DNA of 57,731 bases from Gammaproteobacteria bacterium (GCA_013151645.1 JAADHU010000023.1:1-57731); one strand, 5' to 3'. Shown: positions 1-9,881, counted from the first letter of the stretch. The notes: generated by a model not told the origin, from the sequence alone. Numbers and translations: made by a program.

Positions 1-2
1 GA

Positions 3-146
3 CTGGTTTGTGCAGTGGGGGGTGGGTTGTCATCTAAGGAACAGAGTCCTGAGCAACGAGCGCTGGATTACAAAGCGCGCGTCATTGTCAGCCGCGAACT
101 CGGGCATTCTCGCGAGGCGATTTCGGCTGCGTATCTGGGTCGATAG
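3..146 (+). CDS. Tyrosine recombinase (phage-type integrase), C-terminal tail only
   Basis: The open frame enters from the left window edge and ends at TAG 144-146, giving 47 codons. The tail reads VSRELGHSREAISAAYLGR, the usual C-terminus of integrases of conjugative or integrative elements: a box containing LGH, then about ten residues, then the nucleophilic Tyr in AAYLGR (codon 132-134). The preceding stretch, rich in P, E, Q and R, also fits that family. The catalytic Arg box and the N-terminal DNA-binding part lie outside the window, so I cannot tell whether the gene is intact. It suggests that the left edge is the end of a mobile element. Confidence 0.72.
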   Translation: MVCAVGGGLSSKEQSPEQRALDYKARVIVSRELGHSREAISAAYLGR

Positions 147-275
147 GTGGCACCAATACACAATCACCACAGGACTGAGCGACCGGTTTGCGCCCGATAG
201 TCGCCTCTGAGATGGTACGATAATGGCGGCGGGTAATTTCCGCTGTTTACCCTTTGCATATCGCCGGACACAGGG

Positions 276-578
276 ATGGGCCGAAAACTTTCCGCATACG
301 AAAAAGACGTATTCCGATACTGTAATGAGATCCTTCATTACGTATGGGACCCTATAGGAGTCGCCGGTTCTCCATACGCGAGAGACGAATACGATTCCTA
401 TGTCCCTGGTGTTGTATCGCTTCTATTCTCGGGCTCAGACGTGTCAGCTATTGCCAAACACCTGACCCAGATTACTACAGACTCGATGGGATTAAACGCA
501 GGACGGCAACGTGACTTGGAGACCGCCGAACTCCTGATCCAGTGGTGTCAGGCATTGAAGGATCGCGGCCCATGCTAA
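276..578 (+). CDS. Small soluble hypothetical protein, DUF1871-like
   Basis: This 100-residue protein begins MGRKLSAYEKDVFRYCNEIL and contains WDPIGV, then ARDEYDSYVP, a helical middle part and a Trp-containing C-terminal helix (LIQWCQAL). The WDP-(G)-x-DEYD pattern resembles small DUF1871-type proteins, which often occur as orphan or immunity-like genes in genomic islands. I recognise the pattern only loosely. There is no signal peptide or membrane segment. The ATG is preceded directly by AGGG, a poor Shine-Dalgarno spacing, so the start is uncertain. It lies just behind the integrase tail and could be element cargo. Confidence 0.55.
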   Translation: MGRKLSAYEKDVFRYCNEILHYVWDPIGVAGSPYARDEYDSYVPGVVSLLFSGSDVSAIAKHLTQITTDSMGLNAGRQRDLETAELLIQWCQALKDRGPC

Positions 579-663
579 TTACAGCCGACCGGTTGAAACC
601 GCAACCCAAAGCAGACGTTCATAATTCGCGTCGATCCACTGAAAATAAGTTAGGAGTCATTCG

Positions 664-1083
664 ATGGAGCGCGTTTTCGAAGTCGCCTTTCGTCTCTTCG
701 GGGGCGTAATCTTACTTTTTTTCGCGTTCGCGCCAGCGTGGATTCTGTTTCATCTCGCTAAGACTCTGCTGCTTGATCCAAGTGACCTCGATATGACGGC
801 AGCAATAGCTTTCCTCATATGCGCACCTCTACTGTATTTCTTTCTTCTCTTGGCATTTCGTGCATTCACGGGCAGAGGTCGCAAACAAGATGGTGGGTTG
901 CTCCCACCTTTGGCGCTAAAAGTTTTTGCGGTCTCCTTCGGCGCAATCGCGATTGCTATCGCTGTATTCGGCGTCTATCAAGGTGAGTTGAGGCCAGTGC
1001 TTGGTGGTCTTGGCTATTTGGCGTCAGCAACTGTCTTGTATCGAGTTGTCAGGCATCGAGAGCGGAGCACAAGCGACCCATAG
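664..1083 (+). CDS. Hypothetical four-helix membrane protein
   Basis: This 139-residue, strongly hydrophobic protein has about four predicted membrane helices, near residues 8-35, 44-68, 80-104 and 110-128. The C-terminus is short and basic-polar (RVVRHRERSTSDP). An AGGAG box 8-12 bases before the ATG supports the start. I recognise no family motif and no catalytic residues. It sits between the small orphan gene at 276-578 and a long gap, on the same strand, and may belong to the same mobile-element fringe. Confidence 0.6.
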   Translation: MERVFEVAFRLFGGVILLFFAFAPAWILFHLAKTLLLDPSDLDMTAAIAFLICAPLLYFFLLLAFRAFTGRGRKQDGGLLPPLALKVFAVSFGAIAIAIAVFGVYQGELRPVLGGLGYLASATVLYRVVRHRERSTSDP

Positions 1084-1812
1084 CGCCGCGGCGAGGCGTT
1101 CGCTTATGGCCGAGGCCGTGTGAATACGACGACAAATTTGAGTCGAATGGGACAGCGCGCCATTCTTAAAACGCGGTTGTCACAGCCAGGTAACTGCTGC
1201 CTTTGGCCTATTCCCAGCTTACCACCAGGTTTTGAGGTTTCGTCTTTTCACACATTAGCCTCGGCCGACTCCCGCCTGATTGCGGGCAGAATTCTAGCAT
1301 CGTAGCCGTCCGCTCCTAGGCGAATCCGGACGTATTCTAAAATAGGGCCTTTTTGTCTGGTTAGATGATAAAGGCGATGTCGATTGGGGTATTTTTGGGG
1401 GTATACCAACAAGCACTGTGACTCGGAATGGTACAGGTACTGCCTCTCAGGGCCACTTTAGATTCCGTTCCTAGCCTCCAATATTTCTTTTCAAGACATC
1501 CAGTAATGTCTCGAAAACCTCTATAAATCGTGGAAATATAGGGATATTGTCGTATAGTTGAGGTTCATGCGGTTATTCGGCTGCGCGGAACTTTAGGGGG
1601 GTACCTATCGGGGCACCCTATCTCTCGTAACTCACATACCCCCACTCGGAAACGACCCCGTTTCGTGCTGACAGGCACCCAACTTTGAACGTCGAGAACT
1701 TGCGGCAATGCGTTTCGCTGAATTCGATGGCGGGGACGGTAATCAGGCCGTCGCGACGGCCAAGTCTATTGGATGTCAGGAATATGACTCTAAAACGCGG
1801 CAGTGATTGACC
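1084..1812. other. Long gap without a convincing gene
   Basis: No long open frame with coding character is seen in these 729 bases. There is a 16-bp perfect palindrome, GGCCGTCGCGACGGCC, at 1746-1761. A short plus-strand frame at 1672-1806 (stop TGA 1804-1806, internal ATG at 1708) ends in AKSIGCQEYDSKTRQ, which looks protein-like and may be the tail of a lost gene. The rest is AT-richer than the flanks and shows no repeat family I know. It is consistent with decayed DNA next to the integrase tail and the broken peptidase gene. Confidence 0.5.
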
Positions 1813-3785
1813 CTAGTTGTCGACGGAATTCGTCACTACAGTCAGGTGCTTTTTCAAGAACTCGATGGCGGCCTGAAGATATTCGACTTGATTGTCATTG
1901 TTATAAAACCATGGGCTTCCCGGCGTTTTACGAACCACTCATATTGCTTGTTATTCTTGTCCAACGCTTTTCTTAATCGTTTCGCATGTTCGAAGGGCGC
2001 CCGATCATCCATTTTTCCGTGTGCAATGAAAATCGGTCGTTCGAGCAACGCAACTCGATTGACGGGAGAGAATCGTTTTAACTCGTCTTTGTCTCGGCCA
2101 ATGGTTTTTTCAAGATACTCGTCACCCAGATACCGGGATTCGATATCACCCTTTCGATACATGAGTGGCAAATCGTAGATGCCTGCATTGGCTACCACGC
2201 AGTTGTAGAGTTTCGGCGCGAGCGTCGCGCTTTGGACGGCCGAGTACGCACCGAAGCTACCGCCCATAATACAGATGTTGCCGGCATCGGCCCGGTGTTC
2301 TTCGATGGCCCATCGGGTTCCCGCGATAATATCCTTCTGAATCTCGTTTCCCCACTGTCGATACCCTGACGATTCGAATTCGTGTCCGTAGCCGGAAGAT
2401 CCCCGAAAGTTTATTTCCAATACCGAGAACCCATTCGTAGCCAATGCCTGAACGTTCGCTTTGTAGCCCAGTAATTGCGCGAATGAGGCCCGCCATGAAC
2501 CAGCACAACCAATGGCGCGACTTTCCCGGATACACCCTTCGCGCGTGTGAAATATCCGGCAATACTCCGTCCGTCGAACGATTCAAACCGGATCGGCTCC
2601 ATTTGCGCCAGGTCCTCCGATTTAACGTCGGGTCGTGAGTCGAAGAGCTTGCGAATAGTGTTCGCCTCACGGTCGTACAAATGATAGCTGCCAGGATCGA
2701 CATCCGTTCCTGTTCGGACCACCAAGAATCGACCGTCGCGGGAACGGCTACGAATCGACACTGTGCTACCGGAAAATTGCTGCAGCAGGAGTTTAAACGT
2801 CTTCGCCTCTTCTCCGGGGTTTGACAGGAACAGGTAACTTGGATACCCGTCGTCGATCCGGATGGCGACGACACTGCGGTCATCAGCGGACATCACCAGG
2901 TTCGTGATGTCGACGTTTTTGTGCGTGTAAAGTTTCTTGTAGCTGTCACCGGCCAATGTCAGTTTATGCAGTCCGATCTTGTCGTCATCGATATTATCCA
3001 GCACGTATACAGATTTTCTGTCAGCCGAGATGGCGATTGGCGTGAAATACTCGCCATAATTCGTTTCCTCTATATCGACCCAATCGTCTGCACCGTCCGG
3101 AAGTCCCAGGATATGTATCGAACCGTCGGCGCGGTAGCTGGTGACGAGGCGCACGGTGCCGTTGTTGTCCGTATAGAATCGGCCTCGAGGAAACGGGGAC
3201 GACACAATTTTTCTTTTCTCCAGGCCGCTGTACACATCCAACTGAACGGCCTTCGCTCGTTTGTCATTCGCCTGTGACATCGGAACGGAGGAGATAAGTA
3301 TTCGTTTCTTGTCATCCGGCAGTACGTCGATAATCTCCGCCCAGGCGAAATCCGTGTCCTTTTTTCGAGTACGTGTCACGGTCTGAAGCCCTGCGGATCG
3401 ATAGCCGAAAATAAGTTCGCTCTTGGTACCGTCGTAATTCGCTGCGAACAATTCGCCGTAGTACGCGGGCGCCTCCTCACCTCTGGCCGTATTGAGAATC
3501 TCGACGACGACACGTTCGTCGTTTACCCATCGATAATTGCCGACTTCATTGTCGCGCGGGAAAACGATCCTGCTCAATACTTCGGATGATTCTCGAGGCA
3601 TAAAAATTATGCCGTACTTGCCCTTCTGGAAGATCCGGACCGCAAGAAACTCGCCCGTAGGCGAAATCTTTTATATCCGTAAAAACGGGTGTCGCTGTCA
3701 ATTCGCGAATAGTGGCCGGGTAGCCAACCGATATCCAGGTACAGCAGATGAGGGAAAGCGTTAGCTTCATACGATTGAAGTTCAT
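1813..3785 (-). pseudogene. S9-family prolyl oligopeptidase-like peptidase, three frameshifts
   Basis: Three reading frames together spell one S9 peptidase with a signal sequence, a beta-propeller and a C-terminal alpha/beta-hydrolase domain. The first break is near 3660: after KDFA the correct frame resumes as PTGEFLAVRIFQKGKYG. The second is at 2467-2469: after HGGPHSRNYW one C of a CCC run is missing, and the frame continues as YKANVQALATNGFS. The third is at 1905-1908: one A of an AAAA run is missing, and the true tail YNNDNQVEYLQAAIEFLKK runs to the stop at 1813-1815. Ser (GGSFGAYSA), Asp (DDRAPFEH) and His (REAHGF) of the triad are still encoded, but never in one frame with the propeller. 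The start is ATG 3785 or 3770. No other gene in the window shows such breaks, so real decay is likelier than read error. Confidence 0.82.
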
Positions 3786-3979
3786 TGATTAGCCACCTTC
3801 GGCGCCTTGTCCTGCAGGATGTCCTGGCGGTGACCACGGAATATTCTCAAAGAACCGGTGACAAATCGATCGGACTCTATACTGAGACCGCTATCGTTCG
3901 TTGGCTTGCCGACAGCCATGACGTGCCATCCTGGCGAAACGGTCACCAAAAGAATTGTGATCGACGTGATTGGCTTCAT
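3782..3979 (-). CDS. Possible small secreted protein coupled to the peptidase gene
   Basis: A 65-codon frame starts MKPITSITILLVTVSPG, which looks like a short signal peptide. An AGGTGG box lies about 8 bases upstream. It stops at TGA 3782-3784 inside an ATGA overlap with the first ATG of the peptidase pseudogene, so the two could have been translated in a coupled way. The remainder is polar and matches no family I know. Since the downstream gene is broken, this frame may be a relic too. The evidence is only the ribosome-binding site, the hydrophobic start and the overlap. Confidence 0.33.
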   Translation of the reverse strand: MKPITSITILLVTVSPGWHVMAVGKPTNDSGLSIESDRFVTGSLRIFRGHRQDILQDKAPKVANQ

Positions 3980-4244
3980 AGCCTGGCCACCTATTGCGTT
4001 CCCTTCGCAAGTTCTCGAGCATGAGCGGCATGATAGTGATTTGTCAACGTATCGTGGATGCCAAAATGATGCCATTACGGGTGAAAGGCAGGGCAGGTTC
4101 CCATCGTCGCGCTTGATTTCGACGTAGTTGTCCACCTTCAGTCGTTCAGGTGCTAGTCTTCGAGCGGTTGAAATTGCAACCCGGCCTGATCATTGGATCG
4201 GCTGCAGAAGTGGATTTCCGTAGTAGCGATATCGGGAGAGTGGC

Positions 4245-4619
4245 ATGAAAAAATTGGTAGTCCTATCGGTAGGGTTCGTAGCGCTACAGCACATCGGGTT
4301 TCTGATTCTCGAAATGTTTCTGTGGACTTCGCCCATCGGCCTGCGAACGTTTGGATTGACGCCTGAATTCGCGCAGCAGTCATCAAGCCTCGCCGCTAAT
4401 CAGGGTTTGTATAACGGATTTCTCGCAGCGGGTTTAATCTGGTCGCTTCTCGCCGACAACCGTGCCCGATCGTTACAAGTATTTTTCCTGTCCTGCGTAA
4501 TTGTTGCGGGTATTTTCGGTGCTGCTACGGCAAAGTTATCAATATTGTTCATTCAGGCAGTGCCAGCCGCGGTGGCGCTTCTAATTGTTATCGCCGGACG
4601 CAAAGGCAGAAGCGCCTGA
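4245..4619 (+). CDS. DUF1304 family integral membrane protein
   Basis: This 124-residue protein has four membrane helices. Near the end of helix 1 it carries the family signature: a helix with HIGFLILEMFLWTSP followed by an Asn/Gly segment (ANQGLYNGFLAAGL) at the start of helix 2. Length and spacing fit DUF1304 (YqjF/YwoP-like small membrane proteins), whose function is not known to me. GGGAGAG ends 4 bases before the ATG and supports the start. It is a single gene, flanked by the peptidase relic on the left and a convergent VCBS gene on the right. Confidence 0.75.
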   Translation: MKKLVVLSVGFVALQHIGFLILEMFLWTSPIGLRTFGLTPEFAQQSSSLAANQGLYNGFLAAGLIWSLLADNRARSLQVFFLSCVIVAGIFGAATAKLSILFIQAVPAAVALLIVIAGRKGRSA

Positions 4620-4746
4620 TTCTTGCCACAGATTCATGCTGATGACGAATTTCGACGTGCAAACCTCCCGCGGGAGCTTTGTTGAGCGTTGTGGAAAATT
4701 TTGTGCAGGAACCACCGGTGCCGGTTTGCCGACCAATCGGGCGGTC

Positions 4747-6339
4747 TTAATGTTGCACGGTCGGCGACCCTGGCAGTTCACCCCGATTGCGTCCGACTCT
4801 CACCACGGAATCGAATTGTCGTGGATCGAATAACACAAAATCCAACATGCCATCGTCATCATAGTCCGTGAATCGGATAGCGCCGGAGGATGGAAACTTC
4901 TGTAGCGACGTTCGTTTCGCCCATGGCTTCTTTCCACCACCGAGGTAAACAGCGATTCCTTTGCCATTGATCGAGCTAACAAAGTCCATGTAGCCATCGG
5001 CATTGAGATCGAGCCCGGTCGGCGGTAAAAAACCTTCTGGCCGAAACGATTCGAAGCTGATGCCGGTGCTGATTTTTCTTTTGATGGCTGGACGGGTACC
5101 GAAGTGATTGTCCGGCTGCAGGTAGTGAACCATGAGTTGAGAGTCAACCTCCTTGGTGAGCAAAAGCTCTATGAACTCGAGCACACTGAATTTCTGCCTG
5201 ATCCGGACCAGTTCAAGACGTTCGTCATTGTCAATATCGAGCAGAAGGTCTGAACCCAATGCGTGATCGCTAACGAAAACGTCGTCCGGCTCATCGAGGT
5301 TCCAGCTTCCCTCACGGTTTCGAAAGACATAAGTGGTTGTTACGGCATCGGAGAAACTGCCCTCGACATGCGTGATCAACAAGTCAAGGCGTCCATCGTC
5401 GTCGATGTCTCTCGCCGTCGTTGCGACACTCCCGCTACCGCGAGCATTGTCTTGCCGGCTGATGAAATGCAGTGCCAATCGTTGACTGGGCTGTCGCGGG
5501 AAGGTGCCATTGACGGCGCGCAGATACACCCGGATTTCGTGCCGGTTCGAGGTGACGATGTCGTTGCGCCCATCGCCATCGACATCACCGACGGCGACTT
5601 TGGGGGCGTCGAAATACAGCTGTAAGTCGCTCTCCATCGAAAAGGGCGCGGCTGGCGGCACAAGGAAATAGTTTGCTCTTCGACCCACTTCGATTTGAGC
5701 AAGCACCGTACCATCGACCGACAGTGCGGAGATCAGCCCTATCTGCGGTACCAGGATCCAGGGCTGCTCTCCGAAATCATGATAGACCATGTGCAACGCA
5801 TCGAATCCGCGCTCGTCGCTTGCAGCGCCAACCGTACTCGGGCCGCTGACCGGCAAGTCCCATTGCGGTGCTCCGCTCTTTGCTATCGACATAATTGTGA
5901 CACCATCGGGTCGTAACAGCAGCAACTCGTCGCCCGGTGTCTCCTTGAGGTCCGCGACGTCGTAAACGCTGCTCCAACGTGGCACCGCGATACTGTGGCT
6001 GGCCGCCGTCGGGAACTGGCCATCCTCCTGTCCCAGGTAGACCCGGATGGTGCGTAATTCGTCCGGTGGAATCCCCTCAAGGGTTACCATCATCAAGTCG
6101 ACGTGCTGATCGCCATTGAAGTCGGCCAATCGTGCCGCGACTACGCGACCTTTGACGGATAACTCCTGCAGATCAAAAATCTGATCGTCGGCCAACGCGA
6201 CTCGCCCGTGTATATCAGACAGTATCGCGAGCAGCAGCAAAGGCAGGAATCGAACGCAGTGGGGGTTGGTGCGGACGGAACGTAACGACGGTGCGACGGA
6301 TCTGATCGCTGCCGTGTTCTTGAACCAGGAACGTCGCAT
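4747..6339 (-). CDS. Secreted FG-GAP/VCBS repeat protein
   Basis: This 530-residue protein has a long basic N-region, then the hydrophobic core FLPLLLLAIL and an AxA-like site before residue 51, so it should be exported. At least six Ca-binding-type Asp loops follow at roughly regular spacing: DFNGDQHVD, DVDGDGRND, DIDDDGRLD, DIDNDERLE, DLNADGYMD and DYDDDGMLD. These are the marks of an integrin-alpha-like beta-propeller. No catalytic domain is attached, so binding or surface display is the best guess. GAGGAAGG just before the ATG supports the start. It converges with the DUF1304 gene and diverges from the kinase gene. Confidence 0.8.
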   Translation of the reverse strand: MRRSWFKNTAAIRSVAPSLRSVRTNPHCVRFLPLLLLAILSDIHGRVALADDQIFDLQELSVKGRVVAARLADFNGDQHVDLMMVTLEGIPPDELRTIRVYLGQEDGQFPTAASHSIAVPRWSSVYDVADLKETPGDELLLLRPDGVTIMSIAKSGAPQWDLPVSGPSTVGAASDERGFDALHMVYHDFGEQPWILVPQIGLISALSVDGTVLAQIEVGRRANYFLVPPAAPFSMESDLQLYFDAPKVAVGDVDGDGRNDIVTSNRHEIRVYLRAVNGTFPRQPSQRLALHFISRQDNARGSGSVATTARDIDDDGRLDLLITHVEGSFSDAVTTTYVFRNREGSWNLDEPDDVFVSDHALGSDLLLDIDNDERLELVRIRQKFSVLEFIELLLTKEVDSQLMVHYLQPDNHFGTRPAIKRKISTGISFESFRPEGFLPPTGLDLNADGYMDFVSSINGKGIAVYLGGGKKPWAKRTSLQKFPSSGAIRFTDYDDDGMLDFVLFDPRQFDSVVRVGRNRGELPGSPTVQH

Positions 6340-6531
6340 AACCTTCCTCGGTGAATTCGGGATCGCAGCGGAGGCACATTATAGCACTTGCCGGAATCAC
6401 TGACGCTCGAAAGGGCCGTCCAGCGGTAATTGAAGAGGCCCTGTTTTGGACTTCGACGTGTCGGCGACCCTCTGGTCGATTCGAACCGCAATGAAAGTTC
6501 AGATCACCAGCCTCACCAGTTCCTGTGAACG

Positions 6532-8124
6532 GTGTCACTTCGGGGCATCACTGGTCCGCGTATGATTGACGGCAAGTCATTCACGCGGCGCCAACGGATC
6601 GTCGCGGCCGGTTCCGCATGTTCCCGAGTAGTCAGGGTTGCCGGCGCAATGTCCGATGAGGCTGTTACAGAGATGGAATCAAGGCGCTCGACTCAACGCT
6701 ACGGTGCGCGGCTGCACTTACGGCGGCGATACAAGCCGGCGATCGCGCGCCACGTTCGCCGACTCGGAATCGCGATTCAAACCGCGCCATCATTGCTTGC
6801 AAAGCCACGACTCCTGTTGTTATGGCTTTTGAGCGCGCGTCGCGCCCAACTCGCGCTGGTGATCACCATTGTGTTAATGACGGTGGTTGCTCCCCCGGCG
6901 TTCGGCTGGATCGCCGATACATTGTATCCGCCGATTATCCAGGAAAAAGTCTTGCTCATTGTGATCAAGCACCATCAAGTCGTCGTTGATCCTTTCAGGG
7001 ACAAGCTTTATACCGGGCTGATGACGATAAGCTGGTTACTGGGCCTCGCGCTGACCTTGCTCCTGTTTGTCGGCCACCTTCCGGCGGCCGTAGTGCTTGG
7101 CCGCCGTCGTGCCCGAGCGTTGCTGATCGCTTCTGCGAAACAAGACGATCCGACAGAAAGTGCAAGATTGCACACAGTTGCGCACGCGTTGCTGATTAAC
7201 GGAGCCCGGCCGGGAGTGGCACACGACCAGGCGGCAGTGACCGGGAGCCAGGATGCCGCCAAAACGATGTTGATCTCTCTGACCAAACCAGAGAATACCG
7301 CGTTCGTCGGCGCCGAAAACCGATACCGGTTGGACAGGGTGATCGGCAGCGGTGGCATGGGTGTTGTCCATGCCGGCTATGACACGGTTTTAAAACGGCC
7401 GGTCGCACTCAAACAACTGTTCGGTCACCTGGTGAACGATCCGGAACAGAGCAAACGATTTCGACAAGAGGCAACCGCGCTCGCGTCGGTCACGCACGCT
7501 CATATTGTGGGCATATACGATTTGGTGGAAGATTCCGGATGCTTCTGGATTGTCATGGAACTGCTGAGCGGGGGAAGCCTCGGTGACAAGTTACGTCAGG
7601 GAAACGCTCTGGCCGTGGCGCACAGTGTCGATGTCGCTTGCAAAATTGCTGACGGACTCGGTTACGCACACCGTCTTGAGATGGTGCATCGCGACGTGAA
7701 ACCGATGAATATCCTGTTTACGTCCACCGGCACTCCAAAGCTGGCTGATTTTGGCAACGCCAAGATATCGGTGCCGAGCGTGCATACCCAGCACGGTGTT
7801 ACGTTGGGCTCGCCGATGTATATGAGTCCGGAGCAGGCCGGCGGAGAGACAGTGGATCATCGCAGCGATATATATTCTTTGGGTATATCGCTTTATCATA
7901 TGTTGACCGGTCAGGTACCGTTCAACGGTGACCTCGGCGCCATCCTGGCGAAACACATCAGTCAGGCAGCGCAGGCACCGAACGAACTCAACGAGAATAT
8001 TCCCGACGAGTTAGCGGCGACCGTTCTGGTCATGATCAGCAAGCGGCCTGAGGACCGCTACCAGGACACCGCCGGATTGATCGCGGCGTTGCGTGATTCG
8101 ATCAGGGTTGCTGAAGTAGGCTAG
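6532..8124 (+). CDS. Membrane-anchored Ser/Thr protein kinase with N-terminal membrane part
   Basis: The C-terminal half (about 265-525) is a Hanks-type kinase: Gly loop GSGGMGVV (272-279), Lys294 in VALKQ, catalytic Asp388 in HRDVKPMN, Asp406 in DFGNA, then SPMYMSPEQ and DHRSDIYSLG. All key residues are present, so it should be active. The N-terminal 190 residues are basic and hold two membrane helices (about 104-126 and 162-190) around a short loop. That is the reverse of the common kinase-then-helix order. The given start is a GTG; ATG codons at 6562 and 6649 are alternatives, and none has a clear Shine-Dalgarno sequence. An FHA protein gene follows 59 bases later and is the likely phospho-Thr reader. 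Confidence 0.88.
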   Translation: MSLRGITGPRMIDGKSFTRRQRIVAAGSACSRVVRVAGAMSDEAVTEMESRRSTQRYGARLHLRRRYKPAIARHVRRLGIAIQTAPSLLAKPRLLLLWLLSARRAQLALVITIVLMTVVAPPAFGWIADTLYPPIIQEKVLLIVIKHHQVVVDPFRDKLYTGLMTISWLLGLALTLLLFVGHLPAAVVLGRRRARALLIASAKQDDPTESARLHTVAHALLINGARPGVAHDQAAVTGSQDAAKTMLISLTKPENTAFVGAENRYRLDRVIGSGGMGVVHAGYDTVLKRPVALKQLFGHLVNDPEQSKRFRQEATALASVTHAHIVGIYDLVEDSGCFWIVMELLSGGSLGDKLRQGNALAVAHSVDVACKIADGLGYAHRLEMVHRDVKPMNILFTSTGTPKLADFGNAKISVPSVHTQHGVTLGSPMYMSPEQAGGETVDHRSDIYSLGISLYHMLTGQVPFNGDLGAILAKHISQAAQAPNELNENIPDELAATVLVMISKRPEDRYQDTAGLIAALRDSIRVAEVG

Positions 8125-8183
8125 GGCCGTGCGGTTTTGTGTCCGCTCAAGGGATTAGATAAAGCTATGTTGGAGTGCAGGAA

Positions 8184-8534
8184 ATGTCACAGTTAGCCCT
8201 ATTGGTGGACAACGTCGTCGTCAGCCTGTTTCCGTTGGACAAGCCGGTTATCACGATCGGCCGAGACCACGAAAACGACATTCGGATTGACGACACCGCG
8301 GCAAGTACTCACCACGCCTGCCTGAAAATAGAGCCAAGCAAGTTTCTTGAAGGCCATGAAGAGATTTTCATCGAAGATCTCGGCAGCACCAACGGTACGA
8401 TGGTGAATGACGAAAAAGTCGAGCGCTGCCAGCTCAAGCCCAATGACGTGATTACCATCGCGTGGAATACCTTCAAGCTTATCGACGATAGCGAGTCCGG
8501 TCGCCAGACAACCGCGTTTATTGGTCGCACCTAG
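8184..8534 (+). CDS. Small FHA-domain protein
   Basis: This 116-residue protein is essentially one FHA domain. It shows the phosphothreonine-binding marks ITIGRDHENDI, the S-T-H-H turn (ASTHHACL), and LGSTNGTMVNDEKV. After the domain come only about 15 residues, ending TTAFIGRT, whose Thr residues could be kinase targets. I chose ATG 8184, with GGAG 9-13 bases upstream, over an upstream in-frame GTG at 8175. Directly behind the Ser/Thr kinase gene on the same strand, it very probably forms a two-gene phospho-signalling unit. The target is not visible. Confidence 0.85.
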   Translation: MSQLALLVDNVVVSLFPLDKPVITIGRDHENDIRIDDTAASTHHACLKIEPSKFLEGHEEIFIEDLGSTNGTMVNDEKVERCQLKPNDVITIAWNTFKLIDDSESGRQTTAFIGRT

Positions 8535-8722
8535 TTCAACCGCGAAAGGCGGGAAGAATGTATTCGGGCCGTGCTTCGTGCAGCAGGCCAGCCCTTCCTT
8601 CGTGTTCACTCGTTCATAAGCTCGCGTTATTGCGCGCCCCTACTTAAGTACGGCGATATTCGCTAGAATCGGACCAGGGGATCGCCTACCATCTACGTTC
8701 ATCGACAAGGTTGAATGAAATC

Positions 8723-9859
8723 ATGAAGAAACTACTGGCCATGCTGCTGGTGATATGTAGCACGGCATCTGCAGAAATTCAGCCGGAACCTATTGGCCGA
8801 ATTCAGACACTGCCCGACCCGTATCCGCCGCACTGGATTGTGGCGGTCGATGTAGCGTTCTTTCATATGAACGATGGCAAGCTCATCGTGCTGGATGCAG
8901 ATTCCGACGATCCTGCGGGCCGGTTCAAGGGCATGATGAACGGCACGTTCATACCGGTGATGTATATGGCCGAAACACGGCCGGAAATTTACGTCCTCGA
9001 GTCGTTTCGTGCACGCGGTCATCGCGGTGAGCGAACCGATGTCATGACGATCTACGACAAGACGACGCTCGCACCCATCGATGAAGTGGTCATTCCGGCG
9101 AAGCGCGTATCCGCCATGCCGACAGAATATTATCTGCAGCTGGTCGATGACGAGAAGCTTGCGCTCATTTACAATTTCACGCCGGCAACGACCGTGTCGG
9201 TGGTCGATCTCGAAAAGCGTGAGTTTCTTGGCGAGGTTCCGATACCGGGTTGTTCGCTGATTTACCCGTTGGCAGGGCGTGCGTTTGCATCCCTTTGCGG
9301 TGACGGCAAGCTGCTCACGATACAGTTGGATCGCAACGGCAAACTGGTATCGTCCGAACGGACCGAAGCGTTTTTTGACGCCGACAACGACCCACTCATG
9401 GAAAAACCGGCGATCATCGACGGAATCGCCTATTTCCCGACGTTCCTGGGTAACGTTTTCCCGGTTGACCTGAGCGGTTCAGCACCGGTGATCGGTGAAT
9501 CGTGGTCGCTCGTAGAGGGCGTCGAGGGTGGCTGGCGACCGGGCGGGATCGTATTGGCTCAAGGTGATGCGAGCGGACGTTTGTACGTCTTGATGCATCC
9601 GGACGGGCACGACGGCACTCACAAGGATCCGGGCTCCGAAGTTTGGGTGTTCGATCCGCAAACGAAACAGCGCGTTGACCGAATCGAACTCGCTTTGCCT
9701 GCGATTACTATGGGCCTGACGAACGACGACGACCCGCTTCTTGTGACGACCAACATCAATCTTGAAGTCGATGTTTACAACGCGAACAGCGGTGAGCACC
9801 TTCGAACGATCGGCAATTTCGGGCAGGAAACTGTTTTCCTGTTCCACAGCGATCGCTAA
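8723..9859 (+). CDS. Amine dehydrogenase heavy chain (TTQ type), copy 1
   Basis: This 378-residue periplasmic beta-propeller subunit belongs to the MauB/AauB family. The signal peptide MKKLLAMLLVICSTASA has an AxA-type end. Family marks are HRGERTDVMTIYD, LALIYNFTPATTVSVVDLE, then IPGCSLIYP, SLCGDGKLL, GGWRPGGIV, and the closing ELRTIG-like segment EHLRTIGNFGQ. The heavy chains hold the light chains that carry the TTQ cofactor in an alpha2beta2 enzyme. ATG 8723 is preferred over an in-frame TTG at 8711, because AAGG precedes it and the signal peptide then has normal length. The light chain gene follows after 22 bases. Confidence 0.88.
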   Translation: MKKLLAMLLVICSTASAEIQPEPIGRIQTLPDPYPPHWIVAVDVAFFHMNDGKLIVLDADSDDPAGRFKGMMNGTFIPVMYMAETRPEIYVLESFRARGHRGERTDVMTIYDKTTLAPIDEVVIPAKRVSAMPTEYYLQLVDDEKLALIYNFTPATTVSVVDLEKREFLGEVPIPGCSLIYPLAGRAFASLCGDGKLLTIQLDRNGKLVSSERTEAFFDADNDPLMEKPAIIDGIAYFPTFLGNVFPVDLSGSAPVIGESWSLVEGVEGGWRPGGIVLAQGDASGRLYVLMHPDGHDGTHKDPGSEVWVFDPQTKQRVDRIELALPAITMGLTNDDDPLLVTTNINLEVDVYNANSGEHLRTIGNFGQETVFLFHSDR

Positions 9860-9881
9860 CGAATTGCAGGGACTTATACCT

